Below are positions 62,188 through 64,000 of a DNA stretch of 64,000 bases, piece by piece; positions within the stretch are counted from its first letter, which is position 1, and each line of letters begins with the position of its first letter. Both the position numbers and the translations under genes were made by a program. The stretch covers positions 47,294-111,293 of the forward strand of contig CALGAW010000033.1 of assembly GCA_937959115.1 (NCBI GenBank). Direction: 5' to 3'. The notes beneath the pieces were generated by a model that was given only the letters and a program-made list of their open reading frames with translations, was not told the DNA's origin and made no database searches. Source of the DNA: an uncultured Saprospiraceae bacterium (GTDB taxonomy: Bacteria > Bacteroidota > Bacteroidia > Chitinophagales > Saprospiraceae).

Positions 62188-63706
62188 CTTCTAAAATTGT
62201 TGAATAGCCGTTAGCCTTAGCAAAAAGCCAATCGTCTAAGATGTTTAAAATAAAAATTCGACGATGTAAATAAACTGTAAATATCTCTTTTAGTTTTAAT
62301 TGGTAGGTTTGGTAAATTTTAATTTGCTCTTCTTTCGAATGTATTGTCGAAGTTAGTTTATGAAGAAGACCTAGCAATAGCTCAGCAGCTGAATTATTCC
62401 TTAAGAAGGAAGAGTAAAGACGTTTGGTATTTTCGATCTGATTAAAAGTGTAATTAAGATCGCCCAGTTCAAAATGAAGGAGGATATGACAAATTTTTGC
62501 AATAAAGCGATTATCCAATGTACTTTGAGGTCTTTCTTTATTATCGTGAAATTGTTTTTCAAATTGTTCTGCCATTTTATAATCTCCAGCGGCAAAATAA
62601 ACTTGAAAACAGGTCAGGTTAATCTGAAAAAGATAACTAAAGGGCATTTCTTCTGCATATTGGGTATGAAATTCTAAAAGTTTAGGAATAGCATGATCAA
62701 CCAAACTTTTATAATCACTTATGATTAATAATTCAAAAATTTTTATGCTATGATAATAGTTGGTGCATTCTAGTGATTGATCCTTTTTATTTAATGAATG
62801 AAATTTCGATATAAATTTAGTACAGATCTTATTGCAGTTTTCAACATCTCCTAATAGAAGATAATATTGCGCTAGGTTTGTATATGCAACTAGCAAGTTT
62901 CGAGTATTGTTTAGATTCTCTGATACCTTTTCAGATTCCCAAAGCTCTACCAGCATTTTTAAATAGTATTCACATTTTTCTCGGGTATATTGCTGCGAAT
63001 ATTGCAAAACATTGCCCATTATAGAAACCAAAACTACTTTGCTTCTAATATTTAGGTTCGGTTGGTTCAAAAGTTCCTCTGTTTCAAGCAAGGCATCTTC
63101 CATCATTTCTTGATGTTCAGGAGAAAGACTCCAAACACCATCCTGTAAAAAGTGATACGTAAGTTGTGCTAGATAATAGCTTCTCGATCTTACTGAAATT
63201 GCACTTAACAGTTCTTTTTGACTCGTCTGATAATTACTCAAGACTTTTAACGTATTACCTGGAACATAAAATCCAGAATAGTGGGCAATCTTCATGTTAC
63301 ACTCAAAGGCTAAACTAAAACTATTACCTGAAATGGCTACTTTTTTCGCATTTTCCATTTGAGAAATGCCTTCGTGATATAGCCCTTTCTGTATTAAAAT
63401 AGTTCCTGCATTCATAAGGTTTAATGCATCCTGCAGTTTATTATCTCTTTGTGATTGATCGTTCCAAAACTTAATAATTAATTGATAAAGCTCATTACAA
63501 CTATGTCTAAAATTACCATGCAGTTTCTTTCTCTTGATTTGATTAATAACCAACTCCTCGTTATCACTGCCTTTGTGTTTTAAAAGAATTTCAAAAATTA
63601 ATACTAGCTTTTTCCTTTTTTTATATTCAGCATATCCAATAAAAAGCTTGATTTCTTTCTTTTCAAGCCGATCAATCAACAATCTAAGTGTTTTAAATAC
63701 TTTCAT
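62156..63706 (-). CDS. helical (TPR-like) protein, second member of the Saprospiria-type family
   Basis: 516 aa, cytoplasmic, no signal peptide. It opens MKVFKTLRLLIDRLEKKEI then KLFIGYAEYKKRKK, which parallels the start of the 482-aa protein at 35413-36861 (a short hydrophobic helix, then a K/F-rich helix). The remainder is alpha-solenoid with TPR-like helix pairs (for example ISQMENAKKVAISGNSFSLAFEC; NLAQYYLLLGDVENCNKI). Function unknown. Confidence 0.65.
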   Translation of the reverse strand: MKVFKTLRLLIDRLEKKEIKLFIGYAEYKKRKKLVLIFEILLKHKGSDNEELVINQIKRKKLHGNFRHSCNELYQLIIKFWNDQSQRDNKLQDALNLMNAGTILIQKGLYHEGISQMENAKKVAISGNSFSLAFECNMKIAHYSGFYVPGNTLKVLSNYQTSQKELLSAISVRSRSYYLAQLTYHFLQDGVWSLSPEHQEMMEDALLETEELLNQPNLNIRSKVVLVSIMGNVLQYSQQYTREKCEYYLKMLVELWESEKVSENLNNTRNLLVAYTNLAQYYLLLGDVENCNKICTKFISKFHSLNKKDQSLECTNYYHSIKIFELLIISDYKSLVDHAIPKLLEFHTQYAEEMPFSYLFQINLTCFQVYFAAGDYKMAEQFEKQFHDNKERPQSTLDNRFIAKICHILLHFELGDLNYTFNQIENTKRLYSSFLRNNSAAELLLGLLHKLTSTIHSKEEQIKIYQTYQLKLKEIFTVYLHRRIFILNILDDWLFAKANGYSTILEATTTIEESSK

Positions 63707-64000
63707 TTAATTCCTTGCAATTCAATTCAAGTGTTAATATACTTGTTATTTGATAATATTAATAACCTTAAACACTATATAACAATCAGTTAACGCTCTC
63801 CTAAATCGTAACAAACCGTATTTTGAAATGGTTGGGGTATAGAATGCGCTGTAACCAGCATAAATTAAGTCCTACCTCTTGCTTTTTACAGCAAAATATT
63901 ACGGATACAAGCTGCGTCACCAGTGGTTCCGAGCAAGACTATTAAATTATTTCAATTTTTTGTTAAAAACAGTTGCATGGTAAGAAAATGTTTTCTACTT

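Noticed and set aside
1..64000. tRNA or rRNA genes
   Set aside because: No cloverleaf-compatible GGTTCRANTCC arms or rRNA cores were found on either strand outside coding DNA.

Overview
The window looks like ordinary chromosome of a Bacteroidota bacterium, most likely a marine member of the Saprospiria (inference). Reasons: AT-rich DNA with AT-rich spacers; several promoters with the Bacteroidota -7 box TAnnTTTG and no clear Shine-Dalgarno sites; a long SecA with a C-terminal zinc motif; Rho with a long Arg/Asp/Asn-rich insert; a DUF2723 (GT117-like) membrane protein; a small histone H1-like protein; SprB-type repeats in a giant surface protein; a PorE-like TPR/PD40/OmpA protein; and a complete sodium-pumping NADH:quinone reductase operon. 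No rRNA, tRNA, CRISPR, prophage or insertion sequence was found.

Layout. 1-7.2 kb: PorE-like OmpA protein, an orphan histidine kinase, LpxH plus a secreted propeller-like protein, a secreted thioredoxin and a DUF1015 protein. 7.4-11 kb: a tight run of peptide-binding lipoprotein, ScpA and a flippase-like membrane protein. 11-26 kb: accessory secreted proteins (a 2089-aa M36 metalloprotease with repeated adhesive modules, a PL14-like lyase, a 1083-aa duplicated SdrD-B/SprB protein) interrupted by the housekeeping operon pssA-purS-rsmI and a coiled-coil protein. 26-34 kb: secA and the GT117-like protein, with a long perfect hairpin and dispersed short repeats in the flanking spacers. 34-40 kb: HD phosphohydrolase, a small secreted protein, a TPR-like protein, histone H1-like protein, L-threonine dehydrogenase, TatA, an anti-sigma-like small protein, rnpA and rpmH. 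40-49 kb: rho, serS, a zinc metallopeptidase, a second orphan kinase, glyS and an OmpA protein with calcium-binding repeats. 50-54 kb: Lrp regulator divergent from marC, GNAT enzyme and an MlaE/MlaF-type lipid ABC pair. 54-60.5 kb: nqrABCDEF, then a Crp/Fnr regulator, two unknown genes and a remnant of a DJ-1/PfpI gene.

How it works together. Core cell biology (tRNA charging, termination, secretion, phospholipid, purine and lipid A synthesis) is interleaved with an envelope and secretion theme: SecA and TatA export, the PorE-like protein and the large modular surface proteins suggest a type IX-like secretion lifestyle, although no recognisable type IX C-terminal signal was identified. Na+-NQR supplies a sodium gradient, in keeping with a marine habitat.

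Most notable observations: NqrA carries an unusual N-terminal signal-plus-transmembrane extension; the intergenic region 34.7-35.03 kb looks structured and contains an attC-like core-site pair; there is a 22-bp perfect inverted repeat downstream of secA; a family of short TTTCGAA-type intergenic repeats; a hexanucleotide satellite abutting the rho stop codon; and large internal duplications in the surface proteins. I did not find clear evidence of a new defence or mobile system.
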